Shown here one piece after another: positions 11,901 through 23,900 of a stretch of DNA of 35,832 bases. The notes beneath the pieces are model-generated. The model was not told the origin of the DNA. It saw only the letters and a program-made list of their open reading frames with translations, and did no database searches. The stretch comes from Saccoglossus kowalevskii (Eukaryota; Hemichordata; Enteropneusta; Harrimaniidae): contig NW_003140811.1 of NCBI RefSeq assembly GCF_000003605.2, forward strand, positions 1,028,539 through 1,064,370, given 5' to 3'. Numbering within the stretch: the first letter of the stretch is position 1; each line of letters starts with the position of its first letter. A program made the position numbers and the translations under genes.

Positions 11901-14900
11901 TTCACCCCCCCCCCCCTCCCTTCCTCCCCAGTGGTGAATAAAAGATGTTCAGTTTCTCTCTTTCAATTTTTGTTTTGTGCAAAAATTCTTTTTATGTACC
12001 AGAATCACCAGTTATTGAAGCAAAATATTTGTAACGTTTGTGTGATGCATTTATAAATAGGTAATCCAAAATTAAATTCCATACGAGGGAATTTGACACA
12101 GTAACAAATGTTATACTTAGAAATAAGCAGTGCAGCTAGCTCACACATGCATTATGATCCAGCTGTAGTGACGGAAGAAGAATTCATAAAAATATACCAT
12201 ATTCAAAGTACTTCAGGTTTCCGATTAAAAACCTTGCAGTATATAGTAATCACTACAACTGAGCAAAATTTTAGAAAGACTGACTTTGGGGAAACCCTTG
12301 AAAGATATAGCATCATGTAATCATTGTCTCATATTCCCGTTTCTGCTCCCGGCTATTTCTTGTTTTTCAACCTTTCCTTCGTATATAAAGTCCGTCACGT
12401 ACTCATAGACTCCCTGAAGATGATTTACAATGACAAATATAACCTGACTCACATAACAGTATTAATGCCGGCTAACTGCTGAAACATTTGCATACCGCAT
12501 CCAACGATTAATGCTCTTCTGACAGCAGGCGTCTGTATCATTTGAACTAATACAGCCTTTTTACCTGCAAAGCATACAAAGAAAGCATGCACTGAAATAA
12601 TATTTCATAGTACAGAAGCACATTGAAAACACATAATTCAAACTATGTTGGGATAACATATCTGTCTGGTGTCTCATGCCCCTTAGACCAAAGCAATTTT
12701 TACAGGAAAAAATCCAATGATACTAAATACAAGACTTTCCCTGAAAAATGTAAATGAGTAATTTAAAAAAGTTTTATTTTTTTCCATTTCAAAATATTAT
12801 TCAAATGATTATTCATAATCAATGTATCAATGTATTTAGTTCTAATAAATCATTTACATAAAATTTGGGGAATAAAAAAAATCAGGAATGATGTCTATCG
12901 GTATATACTGATTCAAATGTCAGGTGAAATTTCCCATTCTGGCCACGAGGAGCGTTGCTTAAGCTTAAGACATATAGAAGTACCCTAATTGTACCCACAA
13001 GCTATTAAAATTCATTGACGCAAAAGGAATTAGAATGGCCAAGATTTCTCTCAGTTAACAAAGTTAAAAGTAGATGGCAATCTCTTTTGCCATAACCTGA
13101 TCGACAAGATCGGGGAGTCGATTGACAATAAACCATTATACTATTACATAATTTCTGACAATAGTACATTTCCTTTTCAAAATTTGTTTCTAGTTTTATA
13201 TTGTGTTAGTGTATCACACATTTTTTGAATTTGGTTTTGCTAAAATATTGCGAAAATGAAAACAAATTTGTTACCACACCATTTTTTTGAGCATTTCTGG
13301 ACCAGAAGTAAATATTTTATTCTTAAAAGTCAAATATTTTCACTGTATTGGCGCAAGTATTATATGAAATAAAATTTAAATAAAGTGAGAGAGGAAAATT
13401 TGATGACATGAAAAACCGCTATTAAATGATAACATCAAGACAACAGTCAGTTTATCACAATGGACTTTAAGTTGTCATGTTAGTAAGGTGAAATATCTTT
13501 ATTTCAAAATCAGAAACTCATTATTTCAGGCAATTAAATAAAATAATTAGTCTAAGTGATCTATTACTATAACGACACTAATAAATTGAAAAAACAATCA
13601 ATACTACTCGTGGATATCACACCGTGAAATCCCAGCTGTCAAGGATGACAAATAAAATGAACTGCGAAAATAAAAAAATGGAAATTCAACAAATTTGAGA
13701 ATCCATATTCTCTGCAAACATTCCATTTGTAATAGCACTATATATTTTCTGTTATTTTCACATATAGAGCCACATGTACTATTAAATAATTGAATATAAT
13801 TTGACATGCTAGTTGGAGAGCAGTTAGTATTTATAGCCATGCTCCTTTTAGTTGATTTTATTAATTAATAATTAACATCCATCTGCAGGAATTGAATTAC
13901 ATGTGTGTGGTATGTGGTATGTTATTGAAATGTATGTATGGTACTAGTTCTAGTCCCACTAAGCAATTGTTATGTATTTGGGGCTAATTTACATCACTGC
14001 ACATTTTATAGTGTTGGAAAACCAACCACTCAACTGTGGATATGCCATGTCTAACACTGAATTGGAATATAGCTTTACATTACTATTTCATTAAACTCAC
14101 CAAGCATATCGTTGAAACATGTGTAATTCTCAGATTTAGTTCTTGCAGATATGTTAGTGCAATGTTAGTGTACAAAACTTAAAAGCATTAAACACCGGCT
14201 CAGCAATTTCTCAATTAATTAATAAACTAATAAATAAATCATTTTTTGTAGATAAGTCTTAATTAAATATTGTTGCAGTAATAACTAAGATGAAAACAGA
14301 TTTATTATAATTATATATTTTTTAACAATTAAGATTTTAATAAAGACCTGTAAACTGCTGAAATCAGTTTTTTATCAGTTTCAGCACTTCAGAACCCAAT
14401 ACAATTCTAAATTAACTGATTTTTGTTGAAAAGATGTAACAAAATGAAGGCCCATAATACAAACTGAAAAATGCGACTGTGTTGCAGTTTGTATATGTTC
14501 AATAACAGAATGAAGATACCTCTGGCTTGCATTTCTTCTTTTTGTTCTTCAATATTGCGCTGAATTTCATCCAGCTCCTCATCAACCCCTACACCTGCAC
14601 GCATGAGTGATAACACTCTCCTCGCTTCTTCTTTTCTTCCTTTAGTAATAAGCCAGCGAGGACTCTCAGGTAGAAAGAGGAATCCAATAAACTGAATTAA
14701 TGAAGGCACACCTGCCAGACCAAGCATGTACCTGTCGGAATTATGAAAGCAATTTACATGTATAATTTAAATAAGCAGCCCTTCGGCTGAAATAGCTCCG
14801 CTATTAGCAAAGCACATTTTAATTGAAGAACTGAAGATATCACCACAAAATGAACAAATCTGAGAGAGGACCACCTGTAGTATCTATATGTATAATATTC

Positions 14901-17900
14901 AATCAATCAGACATGCGGTTTTTAACAATAAGTCCAAAATATCACTTTTTACTGAAAATCACATGAAAATTCATCGAAATTAGAGAATTGAAGATATCAT
15001 CATGAAATAAACAAATCTGAAAGACGTCCACCTGAGGTACCAACATGTATAATATTAAAGCAATTTGACTTTCAACAAAGAAGTCAAAAATATCACTTTT
15101 TACCAATATTAACAAAAATAATCACTAAAAGCAGAACTTAAAAAAAGTCACTGAAAATGTGATCTTATGTGCTGGAAAGAGTAATATGTTGAATGAAACA
15201 ATTTCATGCAATTACAGATGAAATTTATTTGGTAAATAGTATGGTGATTTTAATATGATGGAATATTCTGCAGTATTTTCTTCAAAAAACAAAGGCCGAA
15301 AACTCCCAGAAAATAGTACTTTGGAATGGTTGTTGAGACTCCCCTGAACAGTGTAACAAGATTACCCCTGCATGTGTAACGCATATACATTTGATTGTTC
15401 AGGATTACTTACAAGTTGAGTTCCTGTTGTTTATTTGAATTTTCACCGGCTCTTCGCTCGGTGTTCCTCAGCAGTGTGTGCAGAGCCCATAGAATTATGT
15501 GGAATAGTGGTGCGCCTCTTAGCAACGTGGAACGTCTTGTGACGTAGCTCCGTCCCCAAGGATTATTATTTTTGTACATGCACTGATAATTACACTCCAC
15601 TGTTTTAATCTGCTGCCAAATCACTGCACTAGCTCATACAACGTAAACAACTTCTCTAGTTTATAAATAATTTAATAACATACATGGCTTTGTTGACTCC
15701 ATTATAAGTGCACGAGTTGGCATGAAAGACCTACATGTAATTAAACAAGTGACTTGATGGTTGAAATTAACTCCGCTGTCCTACAAGAATATTGTGGAAT
15801 CCAAGCAATGCACACACATAAGACAAAACTCAGTTAAAGCATAGAAAAAGTAAAATAGTTCTGGTTAAGAAAATGCCAACCTAATTTCATCAAAAAAATT
15901 GTTCACAAAAATTATCGGGTATGTACACCTCAAATATCAAAGCAATCCGGCTGGTAGTTTCCAAGAAAAAGTCGAAAATAACATTTTTTACCAAAAATGA
16001 TGAAAATATTTGCTCAAAATAGAGAATTTATGATATCATCACAAAATCATACAGTTCCCCAAAACGGTTAATTATTTAATTAAAAGAAGTGCTTTAATTT
16101 ATCATAACATAATAATTTTTTTGAAGAATACGACAATAACTATTCATACCTCCATCCGTTTTCTTTATCGTAACTGAAGGCGCCATCTAATACACATGCG
16201 ATAAATTGGCCACCAGTGATAAACATACTGTTAATCAATATAAGACGTCCACGCATATCAGCTGGGGCTGCCTCTGCTATGTACATAGGAACTGTCATGG
16301 AGGCTAAACCTGTAAATGGAAAACATTAGTTATTGATATAAAGTCTGCAGACATAAGAGATGTAATATAGGTGTATTCTCGCAAGTTATAAAAGAACCAG
16401 ACAAATTTGAAAGAGGTCTACCTACATATGTATGATATTAAAGCAATCTGACTTGCGGTTTTCAACAAGAAGTTGAAAATATCACTTTTTACCCAAAATG
16501 ACGTAAATATTCATCAAAATTAGGGGATTGAAGGTATATCATCACAAAATGAACAAATCTGAGAAAGGTCCACATATAGTACATTTGTACCTATATACAA
16601 TATCAAAATAATCGGACTTGCAGTTTTAAACAAGAAGTTGAAAATATCACTTTTTACCAAAAATGACAATAATATTCATCAAAATTAGAGAATTGAAGAT
16701 ATCATCATGAAATGAACAAGTCTAACAGAGGTCTACTCAAGGTACATATACACCACGTGTCAAGGTTTGTAGTTTTCAAGAAAAGGTTAAAAAAGTAAAA
16801 AGTTGACGTGGACGAAAGACGACAGACAATCACTCATATGATAAGCTCCGCTCGACAAAGTCAACAACGGAGCTGAAAATTAGTCATGGATAGAAAATGG
16901 ATGGATGCACATAGAGCTCTTCTATGGCAATACAGTAAGTTTATAAAAAATAAGAAAACGATATCACATCATAAACATGGAAGATAAACAATACATTGCA
17001 CATTGTTGCATAAAGGCCAACAAATAGAAAAAAGCAACAAAACAAACAAAAAGGTATTTTAAATTATTAAAAACTATAACTGGGCTAAATTAAGAATATA
17101 AATGTTATAAAGGGCAATATAAGATGTGCATATACAGTAATACATATTATGTGACACTGATTTCTTAGAATTCCACACTAAACTACAATATAAATCCCAC
17201 GCAGTTCCCCTCAGGAATATTAATAATCAGATATGTTCGATATTCTACAAATGACTGCAAGTACTGACTATATACCTTTTTTTTAAGTTGAGCTGTGTCA
17301 TTGACTACTAGAGTTAAATTTTCATACAAAAACTGTGCAAAAGATGAGGACACTTGATGTCCATTACAGACCCAGAAGATCCATAATTACTACACTGACA
17401 TTTGAAATGGGATTGCCGGCATAACATGCAATTTCTTCAAGGCTACATACATATGGGAACTGGATAATAAACATGAAATGCCAAAATTCTCTCCAAGTGG
17501 AATTGAGTAAAGACAGTTTTGAAAATAATAAAAAATCCAATTTGCAGTTTACGATAAAGTAGATCTATACATAAACTAGCAGCCAAGTTAAATTCCAATT
17601 AATGAACAAAATTCTGATTGAGGTGAATATCTTTAAAATACAGTACTCAGATCCTTGATCACTAAAACAAATATATATGTGCATATGTGGTAAAATGTGA
17701 ATGTCATCATTAGACCAGCTTTCATTAAAACACCAGTCAGCCATTTTTAATTTGATCTGCAAAATGAGATGCATCAAGGTCCCATTCTGTTCAATGTATG
17801 TATCTAATTTGAATGACATTTACCCATGTACAACTGAGGTATAGTTTCAAAATTACAAAAATGCTTGATTGAATACATTTTTAGCTTTAAAATGGCCACC

Positions 17901-20900
17901 ATTCGGCCATCTTGAATCAGATCTTGAAACAAATCCGGTGCATAGACGGGACTCTGAACTCAAAAATTAATAGAATTTGATGGAAGTCTACTTGGCTACC
18001 TAAATCCCATGGTACATTGTAATAGTCCCATGGTATTATTTGGTAGTCCATCAGTTTTAGTCGTAAATAGAAATAAATACATATCATTTTGCTTAATCTG
18101 TAGGACATCAATAGATAAATTGGTTTGTTAGAAAACAAAGGACTAACATTCTGTAAATTTCAAGTAGTCAGTTGAGGCTAGCGGGTACTCATTTTTGAAA
18201 ATGGTAGTCCCAGGAGAAGACTAAGGTACCCTGGGCTTTGAGCCCTGTTATTTACGTAACATGATATATGATTTATGTACAAAGTTTAATTGTGATTGGT
18301 CCATGTATATATACGATACAGGTACAAATGACTGTCAGGTACTGCCAGGCTTAATTACCACAAGAAGCACTGCAAATACAATAATAAGATTTAAACAGTT
18401 TGTCATTAAGAATGACAGTCAACTAACAAGTTTAATATTAACAACATGGTATTCAAACCTATTCATCATTAATGAGTAATACCATACATGTATATGCCAT
18501 ACACTGTTACATGTACACAAGCTAGGATACGAAGTAGCCCTAAAGCCCAGAAAATCTATTTCCCAAAAGATTACAACACTTAGAATGACTTGAGGGCATC
18601 AATTGAATAATCTGTTCATGTGCCAACAAGAAGCATTACAGTATTTGGAAATTCCGCCTCAAACATTTTTTTTTTATTGATTAATAAAAAATGTGTGTTG
18701 GCATTCGACAATTGAAAAAACAAAACAAATGTACTTTTGAGTCACTGAAGAGATAATAATTCAGTGTACCGGTATATTTTATTTTATTTCTCTATTATAG
18801 GTATTTTCTGGGGGTAATGTTATTCTATTAACAGTAATAAATTCCAATTATATATCACAGTTTTGTCATGTTAACCTGTTTTTTTCTTCATTTCTTCAAA
18901 AAAAAAAAAAAAGTATGTGCAACTGTTTTAGAATTCATACATAAGTCACACTGCTACAAATACTAGTACATTCATGCTAGACAACTAGGAATGAATTCTA
19001 CTGTCTGGCACACAAAAGATATAACTCAAGATAGATCACCATGCTTAGAGCCCATAGCAACAACCATTGCCAAGGATGGAGAAATTACATTTAATCAGAG
19101 AAATCACTTTTGGTTCTCTATCCAGGGAATGTATTCAATTTTTTGAAATTTGTTAAATACATTGCTGGAACAATTTATTCGATTCGGTCTGTGTCTTGGG
19201 GGAAAACTAGCCAGGTTATTGAACAAGTAATTGAAAATAGCATATATCTTATGATTCATCGTGACTGATTAGCGCATGCTTCTATTAGATCAAATAAAAC
19301 ATACCTTCTATAATTCATCACGTGACGTGAAGTGGCTTCATTCATGAGAAAATAATATACTTTTCCAACAAATCACCAGAAATTTGTAATTTTCAGCAAT
19401 AATAATAATAATAGCAAATTATAAGCATATCCAGTTTATTTTGGAAATCAGATTTGATAATGTGATAAAAAAAATATCACCTGATATGACTAATCTTTAT
19501 ATGTATAAGTGGCGTTCACGTTGGAGATCTCGGCACGTGGTCAAGACTTGGAACCGAGTCAGCATGTGTCGAAACTTGTGTGTGAACGATCAGTACTGAG
19601 TCGGCAACGTGCCGAAACTTGTGTGTTAACAGTCAGGGCCGAGTCGGAACGAGTCGAAACTTGTGTATGAACGGTTGGGACTGAGTCGGCATGTGCCGAG
19701 ACTTGCAACCGAGGCGGCATGTGCCGAGACTTGGAACCGAGACAGCATGTGCCGAAACTTGTGTGTGAACGGTCAGGATCGAGTCGACAACGTGCCGAAA
19801 AAACTTGATCTTGGTCCTGATAGATGGTTGGAACCGAAACTCGGCATGTGCCAAGATTTGCTGCCTGAACGATCGGCATGAGTCGAAATCACATCTTGCA
19901 ATGCTACATTGACGTGCAAAAATAATTGTTTTTTGAATCTTCTTTGCTGTTCATTTGCACGATGACTCGCAAAAAATACCATAACAACAAATGGATATAA
20001 TTTCACTCAATATAGCAATTACTATTATCATCATATGCTTATCGTTTTTCCATGTTTGGGTCAAATAACAGATCGACGAATGAGGGCGTGATTTCGGCAC
20101 AAGCCAAGTCCTATAAAGTGGGTCCCGACTAACATGAACATAGTTGCTGTAATCAGTTTGCAAACACAAAGAATTAAAAATTTCGGCACGTGCCGAGATC
20201 CCGTAACGTGAACGTAGTAGTAGATGGTTGAAATTTGTGGATGCATCAAAAACTTAATTGTTTCCAGTGTGTGGATAATCACATATGTCATCACTTGACT
20301 CATCAACTATGTCTTTAAATAAGAGTCATTTAGTGATAACCTCAGTGTATAATGTATTTTTAATCATTGGACACTGATTCATGTTTCTAGGAACCTCTTA
20401 TTAAACTTTAGTACCTCTGGCCCCTCTAACTCAGTGTTGATAATAGGAACCTCTTATTAAACTTTAGTACCTCTGGCCCCTCTAACTCAGTGTTGATTAA
20501 TTTATATCATAATCTGATATGTTTCTGAGTCCCTTATTTATTCTATTATAAGACCATTTGAATGCCAAAGTTTCAAAAATATACCTGTGTATAACGTTTT
20601 CTAAATTTGTCTTGATTTTGATCAAGACATACCAATTACTACCTTTTTTTTACGCTGATGTATTCCACACTGCTTATCTGACAGGTTATTTTACATAGAG
20701 CTCTATCACCATTGTGGGAATCCTATTCTGTTAATTAAATGGTTTAATATGAGACTACTGACATGAAATGCCTTTCTACAATGCTTTCTCAGGTGGGATA
20801 TTGACCACGTCTAAGGTACAAATAAAAAATGAAAATTGAAGCCTGATTTCAATTTATTTTAATTTCAACATCTATTATAGTTATATCATGAAGAAGATTT

Positions 20901-23900
20901 TTCATTTCGTTCCATGTTTTTCCAATAACTCTCAGGTTTGTACATGTATCAATTGCAATGTCTCTGATAGTAGCACACACCTGAAGACAACTAATAGAGT
21001 TAAAAACCCTTATACTATTGACATGTAAATATCACATATTTGATCAGTTCATGACATTACCATAAATTCTTTAATTTAAAATCATTTTTTTTCTCAAAAG
21101 GTGACATTTTTAAATTGTAGACCAGACTGCATTTAAATCACCATAAGTACTGCGCAGTGAGCATTTAAAATGTTGTGTAAATAAACGATATTATTAGGCA
21201 ATGAAACAGACATTTTAATAACAGCCACTGGCTGCTCGTTCCTTTCAATTATTTATTGTATAAAAATATACAGTGTAACTTTTACAAGGTAATTCATGTG
21301 TCTATAAAGTCAAGCAATAAAATAATTACACTGTATGCTTACATTAGTGCATAGAGGCAATTTCATACATACCTGGTAATAGGCCTAAAACAAACAAAAA
21401 ATTATGTTTTTTTTTGTTTGTTTTTTTCATTTTAATTCAATAAAAGTATGCCCTCAGGAGGCAGCTGCTGACTTTAATATGTTAGCATAATTATGCTAAT
21501 TAAATATTGATAAGTTTATGCGAAACAGATCACTGTGAATTACCTTATTTTATTAAATTATTTTTTTATTTTCAACTGAAAAAAGTAATTGAGTTAACTT
21601 ATTTTTTGCTGATTTGACATAAAAAGGCTAGCAAACTTGTGTGAAGAAAAGTATTTTCATTGGTTTACTAATTTTAAAGTGTAAATACAATATACGATTT
21701 TCTCTTGTAACTACCTGTATTTTTTCACAAAATATCAAAAACTTTCTGCCATGACATGTTTTTTGTCTGTGTAAAGAAAATGTCAGTGCTGTCTCTTCAC
21801 ATCTTTATTTATGCGTAAATTTCAAAGGTGAAGATGACATACATGCAAAAGGTGTGATAATTCAATATTCTACCTTATACATTCAACCAATGTATACACT
21901 ATAATAGTTTCATTTGCATGTCAGTCGGTTATTCTTGGTCAGTGACTTCATGAGTCTGATGCGATCAACAACCCCCCCTATGATACCTGTGTCCGGTCAC
22001 GTTTTTGTTTTCCTGATATGTACAACTCCAAGACATGGAAAATTAATCTTGTCAACTGATAAATCTCAAAATTTCTAGGTATTATCTTATAATCTGCAGC
22101 TGCACCGAGACGTAACTCGTAGCACTCATGCAAATTAGTTTTCAAAATATGTGCTTGTGCTCTCAGTCTTACATAACTGCAAACAGTGAGCCCATAAATA
22201 AGAAACTGCAAAGCAATGATGAAATAACTCGCACTGTATTCAGCTTCTCCACAGAGCCACTTATTAGTGCTGTCACCATGGTGATCGCATAGTGTGCACC
22301 AATTGACAACCGTGCAGTGAAATCAACACTCCTACAGTAATGAATCTAGTGCCATTACAGCGCAAACTGAGCAGGAAGCATGATTTTATAATACTCTGAG
22401 ATTAGTAAGCCCATCTAGAGTCATATTTCACTTCATATCCATTTGTTTGAATGGAAATATTGAGTGAAGTAGTTTACGTTAGTTAATTATGATGGTTTTT
22501 TTTTCCTCACAGAGTATAGTTTTCTAATTATTTGGAGATTATATTCCAAATGTAGTCCTCTCATTACCTCCCTCACTCCCTCCCTCGATGTAAATATCAC
22601 TCAAAATGTGATATTGATCACTTTTTGTGAGAAAAACTGATATCAAATCATTGACATGTAAATTGTTATATACTGTAAAATACTTTATTTTAGATGGAAT
22701 TAATTTTCGCTGAAAAAGCTTTTTGGGTGTTTTGTATGAAATTTATTTTCACAGATTTTTGAAAAGTTTAATGTAAAATATAGGAAAAAAAGGTATATGC
22801 GCTGGATTTTATTTTCACTGAATCATTCCTTCAGTGAAAATAGTGAAAATTAATTCCAAGCGAATATAAAGTATTTTACAGTTGGTAGAAAAAAAGAATC
22901 CTCACAATGCAATGAAATCTACATCTACATGCATTTATTTCATACTTTACCCTGGAGAATGTATATGCAAATTAGCTACTTGTGTATGCATAAATACTAC
23001 AGGAAATGTGTGCACATGATTCATTGCATGATGTGTTTATTTAGCGTGTACTTTATTTTCGACTTGGAATCTGTATTTGCTGAATGGATAAATCAGTACA
23101 TATAAAATCCAGTGAAAAGTTGGAATGAAATTGGTCAAGGCATGTCCAGGAAACGGTTGATGACATGTCCAAATGTTGATTTTTGGTGTTTTATTTGGAC
23201 AAAAATGGCAGCCACTCAGTCAAAGGTCAACCAAATCAAAAATAAATCGATGTGCACATGTCTCCCATTATGAATTGTTTTTGTACCAGCTTTGAAGAAA
23301 GTCTGTCCAGGCGTCTCTGAAAAATGATGACGAACACACGGACGCATGGACGAATGGAACCCAAACATTAGTCCCCGTTTCCGACTACGTTCGACAGGGA
23401 CTNNNNNNNNNNNNNNNNNNNNNNNNNNNNNNNNNNNNNNNNNNNNNNNNNNNNNNNNNNNNNNNNNNNNNNNNNNNNNNNNNNNNNNNNNNNNNNNNNN
23501 NNNNNNNNNNNNNNNNNNNNNNNNNNNNNNNNNNNNNNNNNNNNNNNNNNNNNNNNNNNNNNNNNNNNNNNNNNNNNNNNNNNNNNNNNNNNNNNNNNNN
23601 NNNNNNNNNNNNNNNNNNNNNNNNNNNNNNNNNNNNNNNNNNNNNNNNNNNNNNNNNNNNNNNNNNNNNNNNNNNNNNNNNNNNNNNNNNNNNNNNNNNN
23701 NNNNNNNNNNNNNNNNNNNNNNNNNNNNNNNNNNNNNNNNNNNNNNNNNNNNNNNNNNNNNNNNNNNNNNNNNNNNNNNNNNNNNNNNNNNNNNNNNNNN
23801 NNNNNNNNNNNNNNNNNNNNNNNNNNNNNNNNNNNNNNNNNNNNNNNNNNNNNNNNNNNNNNNNNNNNNNNNNNNNNNNNNNNNNNNNNNNNNNNNNNNN

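Larger units (their letters stand above)
10965..12452. other. Transporter intron 4
   Basis: 1.49 kb intron containing two MITE-like insertions (11032-11307 and 11427-11620) and a C-rich homopolymer near 11906-11927. Small open frames at 11850-12056 and 12108-12320 have no splice or homology support. Confidence 0.7.
14732..16149. other. Transporter intron 2
   Basis: 1.4 kb intron carrying two satellite segments (14776-15120 and about 15870-16045). Between them is a GC-richer block (about 15440-15600) ending in a minus-strand GTAAGT donor-like site at 15406-15411. Confidence 0.65.

Noticed and set aside
19559-19881. Overlapping open frames of 70-106 codons on both strands, one with repeated THTSF/STQVS-like words
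   Set aside because: They translate a tandem DNA repeat with unit spacings of 28 and 42. The frame wanders between units and there is no splice or homology support.
19531-19900. CRISPR-like spacing of repeats
   Set aside because: Spacers are themselves repeated and the units are diverged palindromes in an animal intron. No cas genes.
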